DNA of 64,000 nucleotides from Melioribacteraceae bacterium (GCA_016927595.1 JAFGMI010000013.1:1-64000); one strand, 5' to 3'. Shown: positions 1-10,134, counted from the first letter of the stretch. Numbers and translations are program-made. The notes: generated by a model not told the origin, from the letters alone.

Positions 1-1
1 A

Positions 2-40
2 GAATTTCAGATTAACCCTGCCGGAGTTGTTTCAGGCTAG
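2..40 (+). CDS. possible C-terminal tail of a gene entering from the left edge
   Basis: One forward frame is open from the window edge for 12 codons and ends in TAG; the last residues read NPAGVVSG. It could be the end of an upstream gene, but so short an open stretch can arise by chance. No product can be named. Confidence 0.2.
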   Translation, partial: EFQINPAGVVSG

Positions 41-61
41 ATTGTTTAAGTGTAATTTTAG

Positions 62-82
62 ATGCTGAAATAAATTCAGCAT
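62..82. repeat. stem-loop resembling a dispersed intergenic repeat
   Basis: ATGCTGAA and TTCAGCAT form a perfect 8-bp stem around the 5-base loop ATAAA. No T-run follows, so it is not an obvious terminator. Short hairpins of this type are often scattered between genes in this bacterial group; that it is repeated elsewhere in this genome is inference. Confidence 0.45.
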
Positions 83-107
83 GACAAGGAATTCTGGTAT
101 AACACGC

Positions 108-180
108 CTTAATCGTTTTCGTAATCCCGAACATAGTCTTGATCTTAATCATATTCTTAATCTTTATTTTATTCTTAATC
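108..180. repeat. degenerate CTTAATC repeat tract
   Basis: CTTAATC occurs four times, starting at 108, 144, 156 and 174. All intervals (36, 12 and 18) are multiples of six. The tract ends about 50 bases before the first complete gene and could be a decayed tandem repeat. No function is visible. Confidence 0.4.
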
Positions 181-228
181 CATTCTTTTTGTAAATTTCG
201 TATGGATCAATCATAAAGTGAGCCTACA

Positions 229-1575
229 ATGAGAAGAACATTTTTAATTATTACTTTGCTAATTTCTTTTTCATCGCTTAAAGCACAATACTTCAGTCTG
301 ATGCAGGACGAAGGACTGTTAGCAGGCGGTTTGGGTTTAACATGGATTGACGGGCAGCCACATTATGCACTGCACTTCAGACCTGAAATCGCTTTATCAA
401 ACTTCGGTATCGGTCTTGATTTGAATATGGAATTTAATTCGGGCGGAGAACTGCGTACCGAAAACTTCAACGAGTTTTCAGATTATCTGAGTATAATTAG
501 ATACGTAAGGTACGGTTATAAGAACGATCCGGTTTATGTGAGACTGGGTGCTCTCGATTACGCTTCACTAGGTCATGGCTCCATAATGTACATGTATAAT
601 AACAGTCCGGCGTTCGATACGCGAAAGGTAGGGTTGGAATTCGACATCGACTTCAACACATTCGGGCTCGAAACGGTTTACGGAAATTTTGGTCAGGCAG
701 GTGTAATCGGTCTGCGCGGTTACATTCGTCCTCTTCAGATGAGTTCTGCGGCTGATATCCCGATACTCGGCAATCTGGAAGTTGGGGCAACGTTTGCAAC
801 CGACTTCGATAAAAATGCCGGTGTAACGGCAGGTGGGATTGATCCGGTTTCCGGTAAATTCAAGGCAACCGAAGATGAAGGTTCTATTCAGGCTTACGGC
901 TTTGATTTGGGACTTCCGGTATTCAGCGGAAGCGTTGCAAGTCTGGAACTCTATTATGATTTCGCCGTGCTCAGCAGTTTCGGGAACGGATCTTCAGCAG
1001 GCGCCATACTTAGATTGAACGGTCTGGGTCTGGTGGATATACAAACTAGATTCGAACGCAGGTTTAACAACGACAACTACATACCGTCGTACTTCAACTC
1101 GCTTTATGAAATTGAACGCTTCAGTTTCGATCAGTCAACAGGCATTGTTGCAAGTAAAGTTCAGGCACTTAAAGCCGCCGAATCTATCGGCAACGGTTAT
1201 TATGGTGAACTTCTTGTAAGAGTTTTAAATACATTCGATATAATCGGAAGTTATCAAAGGCTCGACGACCAGCCGAACAGCGGTATACTTCATCTGGCAT
1301 CGGATATATCACCTGAAGGAATGCCGCTTGTTGCCAGAGCAGGCTACGATAAAGTGGGGATTGATGATGAAGGCGATCTGTTCACGCTTGACGACAGATC
1401 GTACATGTTTACGGAAATAGGTTACAAACCTCTTCCTTACTTGATTGTATCGATGGTTTATCACTGGACCTTTACACCTGTGCGGGATAATGATGATAAT
1501 ATTCTGAAGTACAAACCGCAGAAAAAAATTGAGCCGAGAGTGTCGTTTGTTTATCCTCTCGATTTTAAAAATTAA
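229..1575 (+). CDS. outer-membrane beta-barrel-like protein of unknown function
   Basis: A 448-residue protein with a clear Sec signal peptide (hydrophobic residues 4-16, cleavage after a -KAQ motif near residue 20). The mature part has the alternating aromatic/polar strands, Gly-rich turns and Tyr-rich strand ends of an outer-membrane barrel, and the chain ends in an aromatic-rich strand followed by DFKN. There is no T9SS sorting domain or lipobox. The gene appears to be monocistronic and converges on the cheB-like gene. I do not recognise a named family; a transporter or structural barrel are both possible. Confidence 0.75.
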   Translation: MRRTFLIITLLISFSSLKAQYFSLMQDEGLLAGGLGLTWIDGQPHYALHFRPEIALSNFGIGLDLNMEFNSGGELRTENFNEFSDYLSIIRYVRYGYKNDPVYVRLGALDYASLGHGSIMYMYNNSPAFDTRKVGLEFDIDFNTFGLETVYGNFGQAGVIGLRGYIRPLQMSSAADIPILGNLEVGATFATDFDKNAGVTAGGIDPVSGKFKATEDEGSIQAYGFDLGLPVFSGSVASLELYYDFAVLSSFGNGSSAGAILRLNGLGLVDIQTRFERRFNNDNYIPSYFNSLYEIERFSFDQSTGIVASKVQALKAAESIGNGYYGELLVRVLNTFDIIGSYQRLDDQPNSGILHLASDISPEGMPLVARAGYDKVGIDDEGDLFTLDDRSYMFTEIGYKPLPYLIVSMVYHWTFTPVRDNDDNILKYKPQKKIEPRVSFVYPLDFKN

Positions 1576-1604
1576 AGTCCGGATTGAGCTGCCTGAAGGG
1601 GTTA

Positions 1605-2594
1605 CTACACAAGCACTGCATTCAGGTTTTTATGCATATTCTCGATAAGCGCAATGTCTGTATGAAGCTTTAACTCAATAACGGACCGGGGCATTGACGG
1701 GAGTATGGCATTATCGGGGTGTTGAACAATTATCTTGCCTCCGGCGGCTGAAATATAACCGGCACCCATTGAACCGTCGTGACCCATACCAGTAAGTATA
1801 ATTCCGATGCTTTTTTTCCCGAACTCCTTTGCAATACTTCTGAAAAGGGGATCGGCAGAAGGTTTAACGAAATTTTCCGGAGGTGTGTCTATCAATTCTA
1901 TATGAGTTGTATCTTCTTTCAGTACCATGTGCTTTTCGCCCGGAGCTATGTAAATCTTTCCCGGTTCAACCAGAAGACCGTTATTGCCCACCAGAACAGG
2001 CATAGGTGTATAAGCCTGAAGTGAACCAGCAAAAGTTCTCAGCATCCATTCCTGTCCGTGCTGTACTATCATAAAGGCTGCGTTGTCAACCTTACCAAGA
2101 TCCTTAAACAGAGTTGTAACTGTTGATGGTCCTCCCGTGCTGGCAGCAATACCGACGCAGTAGAAACTGCGCTGAGGCGAGAGAGCGGGTTTTTTAATTG
2201 GTAAAGGAAGATGGTTACGTGAGTTTGTACGCTTTAAAGTATTTTCAATTGTTTCGAACAAAGAAGATTTTTCAACGAGTTTAGCAACATATTCATCGGC
2301 TCCGGCATTAAGCGCTTTTTCTCTGGCTTCGCTTGAATTAATTGCGGTAAGAACAATAATAATAGGCTGTTCATCAAATTCACGTCTTACTTTGTTGGTA
2401 AGTTCAATACCATCAAGCACCGGCATTAACCAGTCGGTTAAAAGGATGTCGTACTTTTCTGATTTCAGCTTATCAAAAGCTTCAACACCATTTACTGCCG
2501 TGTCGACAATATAACCTTGATTTGCCAGAATTTTGCGATAGTAAAAACGCGAATTGGAATTATCCTCAGCCAGTAATATTTTTATTTTATCCAT
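1605..2594 (-). CDS. cheB: chemotaxis-type response regulator protein-glutamate methylesterase (CheB)
   Basis: Residues 1-120 are a receiver domain with acidic pocket E10/D11 and phospho-acceptor D54. Residues 145-329 are a CheB methylesterase domain with catalytic S152 (AASTGGP), H179 (VQHG) and D272 (GMGHDG). CheB removes methyl groups from, or deamidates, glutamyl/glutaminyl residues of chemoreceptors when phosphorylated. The length is normal for the family. No cheA, cheR, cheW or receptor gene is nearby, so it is an orphan in this window and its partners must be elsewhere. A non-chemotaxis signalling role is possible. Confidence 0.88.
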   Translation of the reverse strand: MDKIKILLAEDNSNSRFYYRKILANQGYIVDTAVNGVEAFDKLKSEKYDILLTDWLMPVLDGIELTNKVRREFDEQPIIIVLTAINSSEAREKALNAGADEYVAKLVEKSSLFETIENTLKRTNSRNHLPLPIKKPALSPQRSFYCVGIAASTGGPSTVTTLFKDLGKVDNAAFMIVQHGQEWMLRTFAGSLQAYTPMPVLVGNNGLLVEPGKIYIAPGEKHMVLKEDTTHIELIDTPPENFVKPSADPLFRSIAKEFGKKSIGIILTGMGHDGSMGAGYISAAGGKIIVQHPDNAILPSMPRSVIELKLHTDIALIENMHKNLNAVLV

Positions 2595-2718
2595 TGTATC
2601 AGCAAGTAAAATAAAGCAAATATACTATTAAATTATTTAAAGTCACCAGGCAAAATCGTAAGTGTAAATAAAAATTTTGGTGAAGAAAAATCAATTGAAA
2701 TGATTAAATAAATGTAAA

Positions 2719-3381
2719 CTATTTTGAATTGAATATTACTGATTCTAACTGATTTACAGTTTCACAGTAATAGTCACTCTTCAGTTCCACGACGGCGTCT
2801 TTGTCATAACTGTCCCATAGAACAGTGGCGCATCTGGTACCTGCTTTTTTTGATGCAATGATGTCTACTTTTGCATCGCCAATCATAAGAACATTTTGCG
2901 GTAAGAGATTGAACTGCTCAACGAATTTCAGCAGTCCTTCAGGTGACGGTTTGTGTTCTATTACATCATCACCGGTTATTATCGAATCGAAATATTCCGC
3001 ATATCCTGTTTCTTCCAAAGTTATCAGGCTCGATGTTCTTCCTTTGCCGGTAAATATTCCGAGCGGGATTCCGGCATCCTTAATTTTATCTAAAAGATTC
3101 TTCATTCCTCTTACCGGCTTAGTCATGCCTGCATGATTTAATCTGTAAAAATTGTAATAATCTTTTCTGGACGATTCGTAATTTTCGCCCATCCATTCTT
3201 CAAGTATTACATCTTCTGTCGGACCGAAGAGCGAAATAATTTCCTCTCCGGTTAATGTCTTACCGAGATACTTTTGAGCTACGTGATTAAAAGAGGCGAT
3301 TATTAAATCGATAGTTGAAACTAATGTTCCGTCGATATCGAATACTATACCGGAGAAATGTGAATGTTCATTACTAATCAT
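2719..3381 (-). CDS. HAD-superfamily phosphatase, phosphoglycolate phosphatase-like
   Basis: A 220-residue cytosolic HAD hydrolase. Motif I is FDIDGT with nucleophile D15 and acid/base D17, motif II is the Thr in IFTGKG, motif III is the Lys of HKPSPEG, and motif IV is GDAKVD. The helical cap between motifs I and II is of the Gph/PpaX/beta-phosphoglucomutase type. The substrate is probably a small phosphorylated metabolite (phosphoglycolate or pyrophosphate) but cannot be fixed from sequence. It lies 9 bases downstream of the phosphoesterase/propeller gene and is probably co-transcribed with it. Confidence 0.85.
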   Translation of the reverse strand: MISNEHSHFSGIVFDIDGTLVSTIDLIIASFNHVAQKYLGKTLTGEEIISLFGPTEDVILEEWMGENYESSRKDYYNFYRLNHAGMTKPVRGMKNLLDKIKDAGIPLGIFTGKGRTSSLITLEETGYAEYFDSIITGDDVIEHKPSPEGLLKFVEQFNLLPQNVLMIGDAKVDIIASKKAGTRCATVLWDSYDKDAVVELKSDYYCETVNQLESVIFNSK

Positions 3382-3390
3382 AAATGAGAA

Positions 3391-5238
3391 TTATTTAATT
3401 GAGAAAAGAATAATTTTACCGTCCATATTTGAAGCCAGCAGTAAATCATCCTCTTTTACCTGAAGGCTTTGTACTCTCGAAGTACCCATGAATAAAACGG
3501 TTTCATAATTATATTTGCTGTCGACCGAGTAAATACTGCCGTTCTTGCTGTTGAAAAGAATTTTATCCTTATAATTAATTATAGTGCCTGGCATAGTGTC
3601 GAGTCCGAAGTTAATTTTTACTATTTTCACCCAGTTACTTGTAATAGCCGAAACAAGATGGAGCTTGTCATTAATATCCTTAACATAAAGAAGTCGTTTA
3701 TCGTTGGAGATACCGACAGATTCCCAGGCATTATATGAATCCTTCTGCCATTCTGTAATTCCGAGCTGCAGATCGATAGCGTATAAATATTTATTTGGCG
3801 AAGTGATATAAATTTTTTTGCCGTCCGTTACCGGTTGACAAACCGCGGGGGAATAGTAAAAGTTTTTTATTTTATCCCATTCCCAAATCAGCAGACCTGT
3901 TCTGTCGTCTATACAGTAAATTTTGCTGTCCCAGCAGCCGAAAACAATCTTGTTACCGATATGCAGAGGTTTCATTTGAATCATGCCGCCGGGTCTGTCG
4001 AATACCCAGTATTCCTGAAGCGTTTCAACATCATAGCAATATAGTTTCCCCGAGGATGTTCCAAGAACTACGCAGGCTTTGGATTCTGTTGCTTTCGGAA
4101 ACAGTAAAGTTTTATTACCAGTATAGTCAAATGCCAGAAGTTGAGATGTAATAGATTCATCAAATCCGATCGACTGAATCTGTTCCCCTGTAAATGCATT
4201 CAGTGTTATAAGATCGCCCTGAATAGTTGATATTATTAAGTAGCCGTCTATTATTACAGGCTGACTATACACATTGCCGAATGTATCGTATTGCCAAAGG
4301 ATACTGCCCGTCGAATCAAAACACGTTGCAATTCCATTTTCTGTACAACTGTAAATTTTCCCTTTATCGTAAAGCGGAAGAGATATCATTGTTGATTCGA
4401 GATCAAGGTGAAGTTTTATATCAGCCTTATAGGATATGAATTGTACCGAGTCGATCTGTTTAATTTTAGTTTCTTCTGTTTTATTTATCTGTCCCCATTC
4501 AACGGGCTTATGAGAGCGGTCGACTTCATAAAATTTTAAAAGAGAATCATCGCTTTCCACAATCGTATAACCCCAGCTATCCTGATTCTTGCTGAGTGTG
4601 GAACGCGACATTACAGCCGGCAGCCCGTTATATTCAGTTATTTTATTAGCATGACCGTGCCCGTTAAGACTCATCTTAACATTTTTTTCTTTAAGTAAAT
4701 TCATCACCATAAACCAGTTATCGATCTGTTCGTTAAGAGGATGATGAGTTATTATATAAACCCCGCTGCTATCGTCTACCTGTAAAAGCTGTTCCTCCAG
4801 CCATCTTAAATCTTCCGGCTTGATATGACCCCCTCCTCCCTGCCATGGTATGCCGCTGTTCAAGCCGATATATATATCGCCGTTTGCGACGAAGTAGAAC
4901 TTATCATCGTCCCAAAGCTTTTTAAACGTAAAACTACCGCTCTCACTCCATTTCGTATCGTGATTGCCGGGAATAATGAAGTAAGGTATTTTCAATTTAT
5001 CGAGAATCGATTTAGCAGTTTCCAGTTCCGAGCTCTTTCCCTTTTCAGAAATATCACCTGTAGCTATTAGAAATTTGATATTCTTCATTTTATTCACCGA
5101 TGATACAACTGAGTCCAGTTCTTTTTCAGCACCGGGAAATCCAACGTGCATATCGGTTATCCAGGCATATCTGTAAGGCTGACTATAAACGGTGCCCGTT
5201 ATAACTAGCAGTAAAATAATATATTTTAATTTTTTCAT
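3391..5238 (-). CDS. secreted calcineurin-like phosphoesterase fused to a PQQ-type beta-propeller
   Basis: A Sec signal peptide (residues 1-20, ending VYSQ) precedes a metallophosphoesterase domain with DxH (D29/H31), GD (61-62), GNHD (91-94), a THHP motif and GHGH, the full metal-binding set. Residues from about 270 to the end are a repeat domain with recurring GxLYCYD, GKIYCID and KYLYAID blades, typical of PQQ-like (PF13360) propellers. The protein should act in the periplasm or at the cell surface. The substrate is unknown: the esterase half resembles 3',5'-cyclic nucleotide or nucleotide phosphoesterases, and the propeller may bind substrate or partners. It is divergent from lepA. Confidence 0.85.
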   Translation of the reverse strand: MKKLKYIILLLVITGTVYSQPYRYAWITDMHVGFPGAEKELDSVVSSVNKMKNIKFLIATGDISEKGKSSELETAKSILDKLKIPYFIIPGNHDTKWSESGSFTFKKLWDDDKFYFVANGDIYIGLNSGIPWQGGGGHIKPEDLRWLEEQLLQVDDSSGVYIITHHPLNEQIDNWFMVMNLLKEKNVKMSLNGHGHANKITEYNGLPAVMSRSTLSKNQDSWGYTIVESDDSLLKFYEVDRSHKPVEWGQINKTEETKIKQIDSVQFISYKADIKLHLDLESTMISLPLYDKGKIYSCTENGIATCFDSTGSILWQYDTFGNVYSQPVIIDGYLIISTIQGDLITLNAFTGEQIQSIGFDESITSQLLAFDYTGNKTLLFPKATESKACVVLGTSSGKLYCYDVETLQEYWVFDRPGGMIQMKPLHIGNKIVFGCWDSKIYCIDDRTGLLIWEWDKIKNFYYSPAVCQPVTDGKKIYITSPNKYLYAIDLQLGITEWQKDSYNAWESVGISNDKRLLYVKDINDKLHLVSAITSNWVKIVKINFGLDTMPGTIINYKDKILFNSKNGSIYSVDSKYNYETVLFMGTSRVQSLQVKEDDLLLASNMDGKIILFSIK

Positions 5239-5324
5239 CGCTGATTATATAATGAATTTAATTCGAAAAGCAGGATATTACTATAATTTAACATCACGAA
5301 TATAACCAAAAGAAAATTCGATTG

Positions 5325-5356
5325 TTTGTAATTCCTTTTAGCTATGTATATATTTT
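5325..5356 (+). promoter_or_regulatory. candidate Bacteroidetes-type promoter for lepA
   Basis: TTTG (5325-5328), a 20-base spacer and TATATTTT (5349-5356) match the -33/-7 pattern TTTG-N19-21-TAnnTTTG except for the last base. It ends about 20 bases before the lepA start. This is pattern matching only. Confidence 0.3.
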
Positions 5357-5377
5357 CAAGCTAAATTTAAAAGTACA

Positions 5378-7171
5378 ATGAATAACATCCGCAATTTTTG
5401 CATAATAGCGCATATTGATCACGGTAAATCAACAATAGCCGACGGTTTGCTGGAATTTACAGGCACTGTTTCACAGCGAGAACTTAAAGCACAGCTTCTT
5501 GACAGTATGGACCTCGAGCGTGAAAGAGGGATTACAATAAAATCTCATGCAATACAAATGCATTATAAAGCCAAAGATGAGAATAATTATACGCTTAATC
5601 TTATTGATACACCCGGACATGTTGATTTCTCATACGAGGTGTCGCGGTCACTCGCTGCGTGCGAAGGTGCGCTCCTGGTTGTTGATGCTGCACAGGGAGT
5701 GGAAGCGCAAACAATTAGTAATTTATATCTTGCAGTTGATGCTGGGCTCGAAATCATACCGGTGATAAATAAGATAGACTTACCAAGCGCTATGACCGAT
5801 ACAGTTAAAAATCAGATCATCGAATTAATCGGTTGTGATGAATCGGATATTATTCTTGCAAGCGCCAAAACCAGAGTGGGAATTGAAGAAATACTTGAAA
5901 CGATTATCAGGAAAGTACCTCATCCCCAAGGTGATGAAAATAAACCTCTGCAGGCATTAATATTTGATTCCATGTTCGATCCGTACAGAGGAGCCATAGC
6001 CTACATAAGAGTCTTTAACGGCGTTATAAGGGAAAAAGATCTAATAAAGTTTTTTGCACACGATCAGCGGTACCAAAGCGAAGAGTTAGGAATACTAAGG
6101 CTTAGACGAATAAGAACCGGTGAACTTAAAGCAGGCGATGTGGGGTATGTTATAGCCGGTATAAAAGATGTTCATGATACCAAAGTCGGTGATACGATTA
6201 CGCTTAGTAAAAACGGTGCCGAAAATCCGCTTCCCGGCTATAAGGAAATTAAACCGATGGTTTACAGCGGACTTTACCCGACAAATTCCGATGATTATGA
6301 AGATCTGAGGGATGCGCTTGAAAAGTTCAGACTTAATGATTCTGCACTGTTTTTTCTACCCGAAACATCGGCAGCTCTGGGTTTCGGATTCCGGTGCGGT
6401 TTTTTAGGTATGCTTCATATGGAGATCGTGCAGGAAAGACTTGAACGCGAGTATGATCAAAGTATAGTTACAACTCTTCCAAACGTTGAATATTACGTAA
6501 TATCTAAAAATGGTGAGAAAATAGTCGTTGATAATCCGGCTGATATGCCGGATGCCGGTACAATCGAGAGAATTGAGGAACCCTATATTAAAGCTCAGAT
6601 AGTAACGCCGAGTGAATACGTCGGAAACATCATGAAACTGGCGATGGAAAAAAGGGGACAGTACAAAAATACTACTTACATTGATCCTACACGTGCTGAT
6701 ATTGAATTTGAATTTCCTTTGTCCGAAATAATTTTTGATTTTTACGATAAGCTTAAATCAACCACGCGCGGTTATGCATCTCTGGATTATGAATATATCG
6801 GCAACAGACCCTCAAGCTTAACAAAACTCGATATAATGCTTAACGGTGAAAAGGTTGATGCCCTTTCGGTTATTGTACATCATGATAAAGCGTACGAATG
6901 GGGAAGGAAGGTATGCACAAAGTTGAAAGATCTTATTCCGAGACAAATGTTTGAAATAGCAATTCAGGCAGGTATCGGCAATAAAGTAATTGCCCGCACC
7001 ACGGTTAAGGCTCTTAGGAAAAACGTACTTGCAAAATGCTATGGCGGTGATATCACACGTAAAAGAAAACTTCTTGAGAAACAGAAAGAGGGTAAAAAGA
7101 GAATGAAACAGGTCGGGAACGTGGAAATTCCCCAGGAGGCGTTTTTAGCGGTGCTTCAGCTTGAGGATTAA
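5378..7171 (+). CDS. lepA: elongation factor 4 (LepA), ribosomal back-translocase GTPase
   Basis: A 597-residue translational GTPase of standard LepA length. The G1 motif is AHIDHGKST (11-19), G3 is DTPGHVD (77-83) and G4 is NKID (131-134). They are followed by EF-G-like domains II, III and V and the LepA-specific C-terminal domain ([20 protein letters not shown]). LepA remodels stalled or mistranslocated ribosomes and affects initiation. The gene is 59 bases upstream of the signal peptidase gene, the classic lepA-lepB arrangement. No strong Shine-Dalgarno precedes the ATG. Confidence 0.97.
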   Translation: MNNIRNFCIIAHIDHGKSTIADGLLEFTGTVSQRELKAQLLDSMDLERERGITIKSHAIQMHYKAKDENNYTLNLIDTPGHVDFSYEVSRSLAACEGALLVVDAAQGVEAQTISNLYLAVDAGLEIIPVINKIDLPSAMTDTVKNQIIELIGCDESDIILASAKTRVGIEEILETIIRKVPHPQGDENKPLQALIFDSMFDPYRGAIAYIRVFNGVIREKDLIKFFAHDQRYQSEELGILRLRRIRTGELKAGDVGYVIAGIKDVHDTKVGDTITLSKNGAENPLPGYKEIKPMVYSGLYPTNSDDYEDLRDALEKFRLNDSALFFLPETSAALGFGFRCGFLGMLHMEIVQERLEREYDQSIVTTLPNVEYYVISKNGEKIVVDNPADMPDAGTIERIEEPYIKAQIVTPSEYVGNIMKLAMEKRGQYKNTTYIDPTRADIEFEFPLSEIIFDFYDKLKSTTRGYASLDYEYIGNRPSSLTKLDIMLNGEKVDALSVIVHHDKAYEWGRKVCTKLKDLIPRQMFEIAIQAGIGNKVIARTTVKALRKNVLAKCYGGDITRKRKLLEKQKEGKKRMKQVGNVEIPQEAFLAVLQLED

Positions 7172-7230
7172 TTCCGGGAACCTGTAATTAATTAATGCAC
7201 TATAACGGAAAAAAATATTAAGGTAATAGT

Positions 7231-8100
7231 TTGAATAAAACACCAAAGCAAAAAGCAATCGATTTTTTTAAAAACTTGTTGTTCGCTGCAGTTGCTGCAC
7301 TACTAATTAAATCATTTTTAATTGAAACGTCGCGTGTGCCAACCGGTTCTATGGAAAAAACAATTTTAATTGGTGACTTTTTATTCGTTAATAAATTTAT
7401 ATATGGATCATCATCACCGAGGAATATACCTTTTACAAATGTGGCTCTCCCTTATTTTCAGCTTCCCGCACTTGCTGATCCGGAAAAAGGTGATATTGTT
7501 GTGTTTGAATATCCGGGTCATCGAGACGAATTATTCTCCAATGAAATTCTTAATTATGTGAAACGCTGCGTAGGTACACCGGGCGATACGCTGGAAATTA
7601 GAAATAAAGTTGTATTTGTAAATGGAGAGGAATTGCCGATCCCTCCGAAAATTCAATACCACACCCGACCAATTCCTGCCGAGATTTCAGATAAAAGAAT
7701 ATTCCCCAGAGGCTCCGGCTGGAATCAGGATAATTATGGTCCTTACGTAATTCCTAAAACCGGTGATGTAATTGAGCTTAATACAGAAAATATTGAATGG
7801 TGGAGAACAATTATCGACAGGGAGTTCGGCAAAAGGGTTGTAAGTACTAAAGACGATAAAGTTTTGATAAATGGTCAACCCGTTGAAAGTTATACGATTC
7901 AGAAAGATTATTATTTTATGATGGGAGATAACCGTGACGATAGTGAAGACAGCCGTTTCTGGGGTCTTGTTCCGCGGGATCTGATTGTGGGTGAAGCTCT
8001 GATGATATACTGGTCATGGAATCCCAATATACCTTTCACTGATATTTTTAATCTGCTTGCATCGGTCAGAATCGGAAGAATAGCAAAGCTGGTATATTGA
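7231..8100 (+). CDS. lepB: signal peptidase I
   Basis: A 289-residue type I signal peptidase. An N-terminal membrane segment (about 13-30) is followed by catalytic Ser40 in the VPTGSME box, the general-base Lys in YVKRCVGTPGD, and the C-terminal box MGDNRDDSEDSR. It cleaves Sec signal peptides at the outer face of the inner membrane. About 70 extra residues lie between the Lys box and the GDNR box. The start is TTG with an AAGG about 8 bases upstream; no in-frame ATG occurs before the membrane segment. It probably forms an operon with lepA. Confidence 0.96.
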   Translation: MNKTPKQKAIDFFKNLLFAAVAALLIKSFLIETSRVPTGSMEKTILIGDFLFVNKFIYGSSSPRNIPFTNVALPYFQLPALADPEKGDIVVFEYPGHRDELFSNEILNYVKRCVGTPGDTLEIRNKVVFVNGEELPIPPKIQYHTRPIPAEISDKRIFPRGSGWNQDNYGPYVIPKTGDVIELNTENIEWWRTIIDREFGKRVVSTKDDKVLINGQPVESYTIQKDYYFMMGDNRDDSEDSRFWGLVPRDLIVGEALMIYWSWNPNIPFTDIFNLLASVRIGRIAKLVY

Positions 8101-8158
8101 TATTTCCATTTATAATGAGCTGTCGTTTTAATATTTTAGCTCAAAAAATTATATATAA

Positions 8159-10123
8159 ATGAAAATAAAAATTATTCTGTTATCGCTTCTTTTTGCTGCA
8201 ACAACAATAAACGCGCAAAAAAAATACCTGATTTATTTCAAAGACAAAGGTCCCGTTTCATTGTCAAAATCTTCCCGTTTATATTCGGATATTATTAATA
8301 ATCTCTCAGGAGAAGCTATCGAGAGAAGAAAAAAAGTGATGGGGAATGATTTTATAGATCATAAAGATATACCTGTCGGTAAAGACTACATTGATAAACT
8401 CAGATACACTGGTGCTGAGATAGTATGGGAGTTAAAATGGTTGAATGCCGTTTCAGCATATATTGAGAATGATAAACTGGAAACGGTTAAAAAACTTCCT
8501 TTTGTTTCGGAAATTAAATCGGTAGGAATATTTAAACAAAAGCCGGTAATATTTAATGATTTCGACCCTGAGAAAACAAATAAACTTCAATCGGTGGAGA
8601 ATCAAAATTACGGAGCGTCATTAACACAGATGGAATTATCCGATGTACCTTTACTCCACAACCATAACATTAATGGTAACGGAGTTACAATTGCTGTGCT
8701 GGACGCAGGATTCAGATTCAATAACCATAATGCCTTAAATAATATTGAAATAATTGCTACACGTGATTTCGTGTACGGTGACGATGATGTAAGCAATGAA
8801 AACGATGTTTCCCACGGTACGAGTGTAATGAGTTTAATAGCGGGATACGAAGAGGGACAATTAATAAGTCCGGCCTTTAATGCCAGCCTTATTCTTGCCA
8901 AAACGGAGAATATAAATGTTGAAGTTAATCTTGAAGAGGACAATTTTGCTGCAGCCGTTGAGTGGGTTGAGGCGCTGGGTGCGGATATTATAACAAGCTC
9001 TCTGGGATACAGCGAGTTCGATCCGGGACAGCGATCATACACCTATGAAGAAATGGATGGCGAAACTACAATAGTAACCAAAGCCATGGAAACAGCCTTC
9101 TCCCGGGGAGTCGTAACTATTACGTCGGCGGGAAATGAAGGAAACGATCCCTGGAGATATATAACCGCACCGGGCGATGGAGAAAATGTGATTACTGTCG
9201 GTGCTGTAAACGGATTAAACGTGCTGACTTCCTTCAGCTCAAGAGGTCCGACTTCCGATGGCAGAATAAAACCCGAAGTACTTGCACAGGGTACAAACTG
9301 TTATGCAGCGGTATCCTCTAATGCAGCTTATAATTTTGTTCAGGGGACATCATTTTCCGCACCTATAGTCGCGGGTATAACTGCCCAGCTGATGTCAGTT
9401 TATCCTCACCTTAATAACAAGCAAGTCCGCGAAATAATAATCAGATCCGGAGATAACTATTCGGATCCTGATAATGACAGGGGATACGGTTTGTTGTCTG
9501 CAAAGCGGGCTGTTGAATATCCCAATATTAAAGCAGACGGTGATCGGTATATAATTAATAAAATATTTCTTCCTGCAGAAGATGTAGATCCTGCTTCAGT
9601 GAAAATAATAATTGATGACGGAACGGATACACTTATAGATAACCTTATGAGTTATGATAATGACTTGAAATATAATTATGTTCTTAATTCTTATACGACT
9701 GGCATGCACTTAAAATTCAACTTTGAGTATAAAGATCTGTCGGGGAATGAGTATTCCGTTCCCCACGGAATGAAATACACTTATATTTACGGAGAATCAA
9801 CCATAGATATTTCGGATGAAAATGAGATAATTGAAATACCTGAGAACTATAAACTCGAGCAGAATTTCCCGAATCCATTTAATCCGTTCACCACAATTTA
9901 TTTTGAACTTCCGCAGAAAAGCAGGGTGAAAATAATCGTGTATGATGTTTTGGGTCAGTATGTTGCAACTCTCGTTGATGAAGTAAGAAGAGCCGGATAT
10001 TATCACGATGTAAAATGGTACGGTAGAGACGCTGAGGGCAAAACGGTAAGCAGCGGTGCTTATATTTACCAGATGATATCCGATTCATATATTTCAGCAA
10101 AAAAAATGATATATATTAAGTAA
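8159..10123 (+). CDS. subtilisin-like serine peptidase (S8), T9SS-exported
   Basis: A Sec signal peptide (1-20, TINAQ) leads into a propeptide-like region to about residue 150. The S8 domain follows, with catalytic D182 (VLDAGF), H219 (SHGTSV) and S398 (GTSFSAP), and oxyanion-hole N326 (SAGNEG). Residues from about 565 to 654 are a T9SS type A sorting domain with NFPNPFNPFTTIYF, VYDVLGQ and a terminal KKMIYIK. The enzyme should be exported through the T9SS machinery and act at the surface or outside the cell. The O-methyltransferase gene follows after 11 bases. Confidence 0.93.
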   Translation: MKIKIILLSLLFAATTINAQKKYLIYFKDKGPVSLSKSSRLYSDIINNLSGEAIERRKKVMGNDFIDHKDIPVGKDYIDKLRYTGAEIVWELKWLNAVSAYIENDKLETVKKLPFVSEIKSVGIFKQKPVIFNDFDPEKTNKLQSVENQNYGASLTQMELSDVPLLHNHNINGNGVTIAVLDAGFRFNNHNALNNIEIIATRDFVYGDDDVSNENDVSHGTSVMSLIAGYEEGQLISPAFNASLILAKTENINVEVNLEEDNFAAAVEWVEALGADIITSSLGYSEFDPGQRSYTYEEMDGETTIVTKAMETAFSRGVVTITSAGNEGNDPWRYITAPGDGENVITVGAVNGLNVLTSFSSRGPTSDGRIKPEVLAQGTNCYAAVSSNAAYNFVQGTSFSAPIVAGITAQLMSVYPHLNNKQVREIIIRSGDNYSDPDNDRGYGLLSAKRAVEYPNIKADGDRYIINKIFLPAEDVDPASVKIIIDDGTDTLIDNLMSYDNDLKYNYVLNSYTTGMHLKFNFEYKDLSGNEYSVPHGMKYTYIYGESTIDISDENEIIEIPENYKLEQNFPNPFNPFTTIYFELPQKSRVKIIVYDVLGQYVATLVDEVRRAGYYHDVKWYGRDAEGKTVSSGAYIYQMISDSYISAKKMIYIK

Positions 10124-10134
10124 TAAGGAATTAA

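Noticed and set aside
8115-8140. TGAGCT/AGCTCA dyad downstream of lepB as a terminator
   Set aside because: Only 6-bp arms, a 16-base loop and an A-run where a T-run is needed.
8608-9042. 144-codon open frame on the minus strand
   Set aside because: Antisense to the catalytic part of the subtilase gene; shadow of its codon usage.
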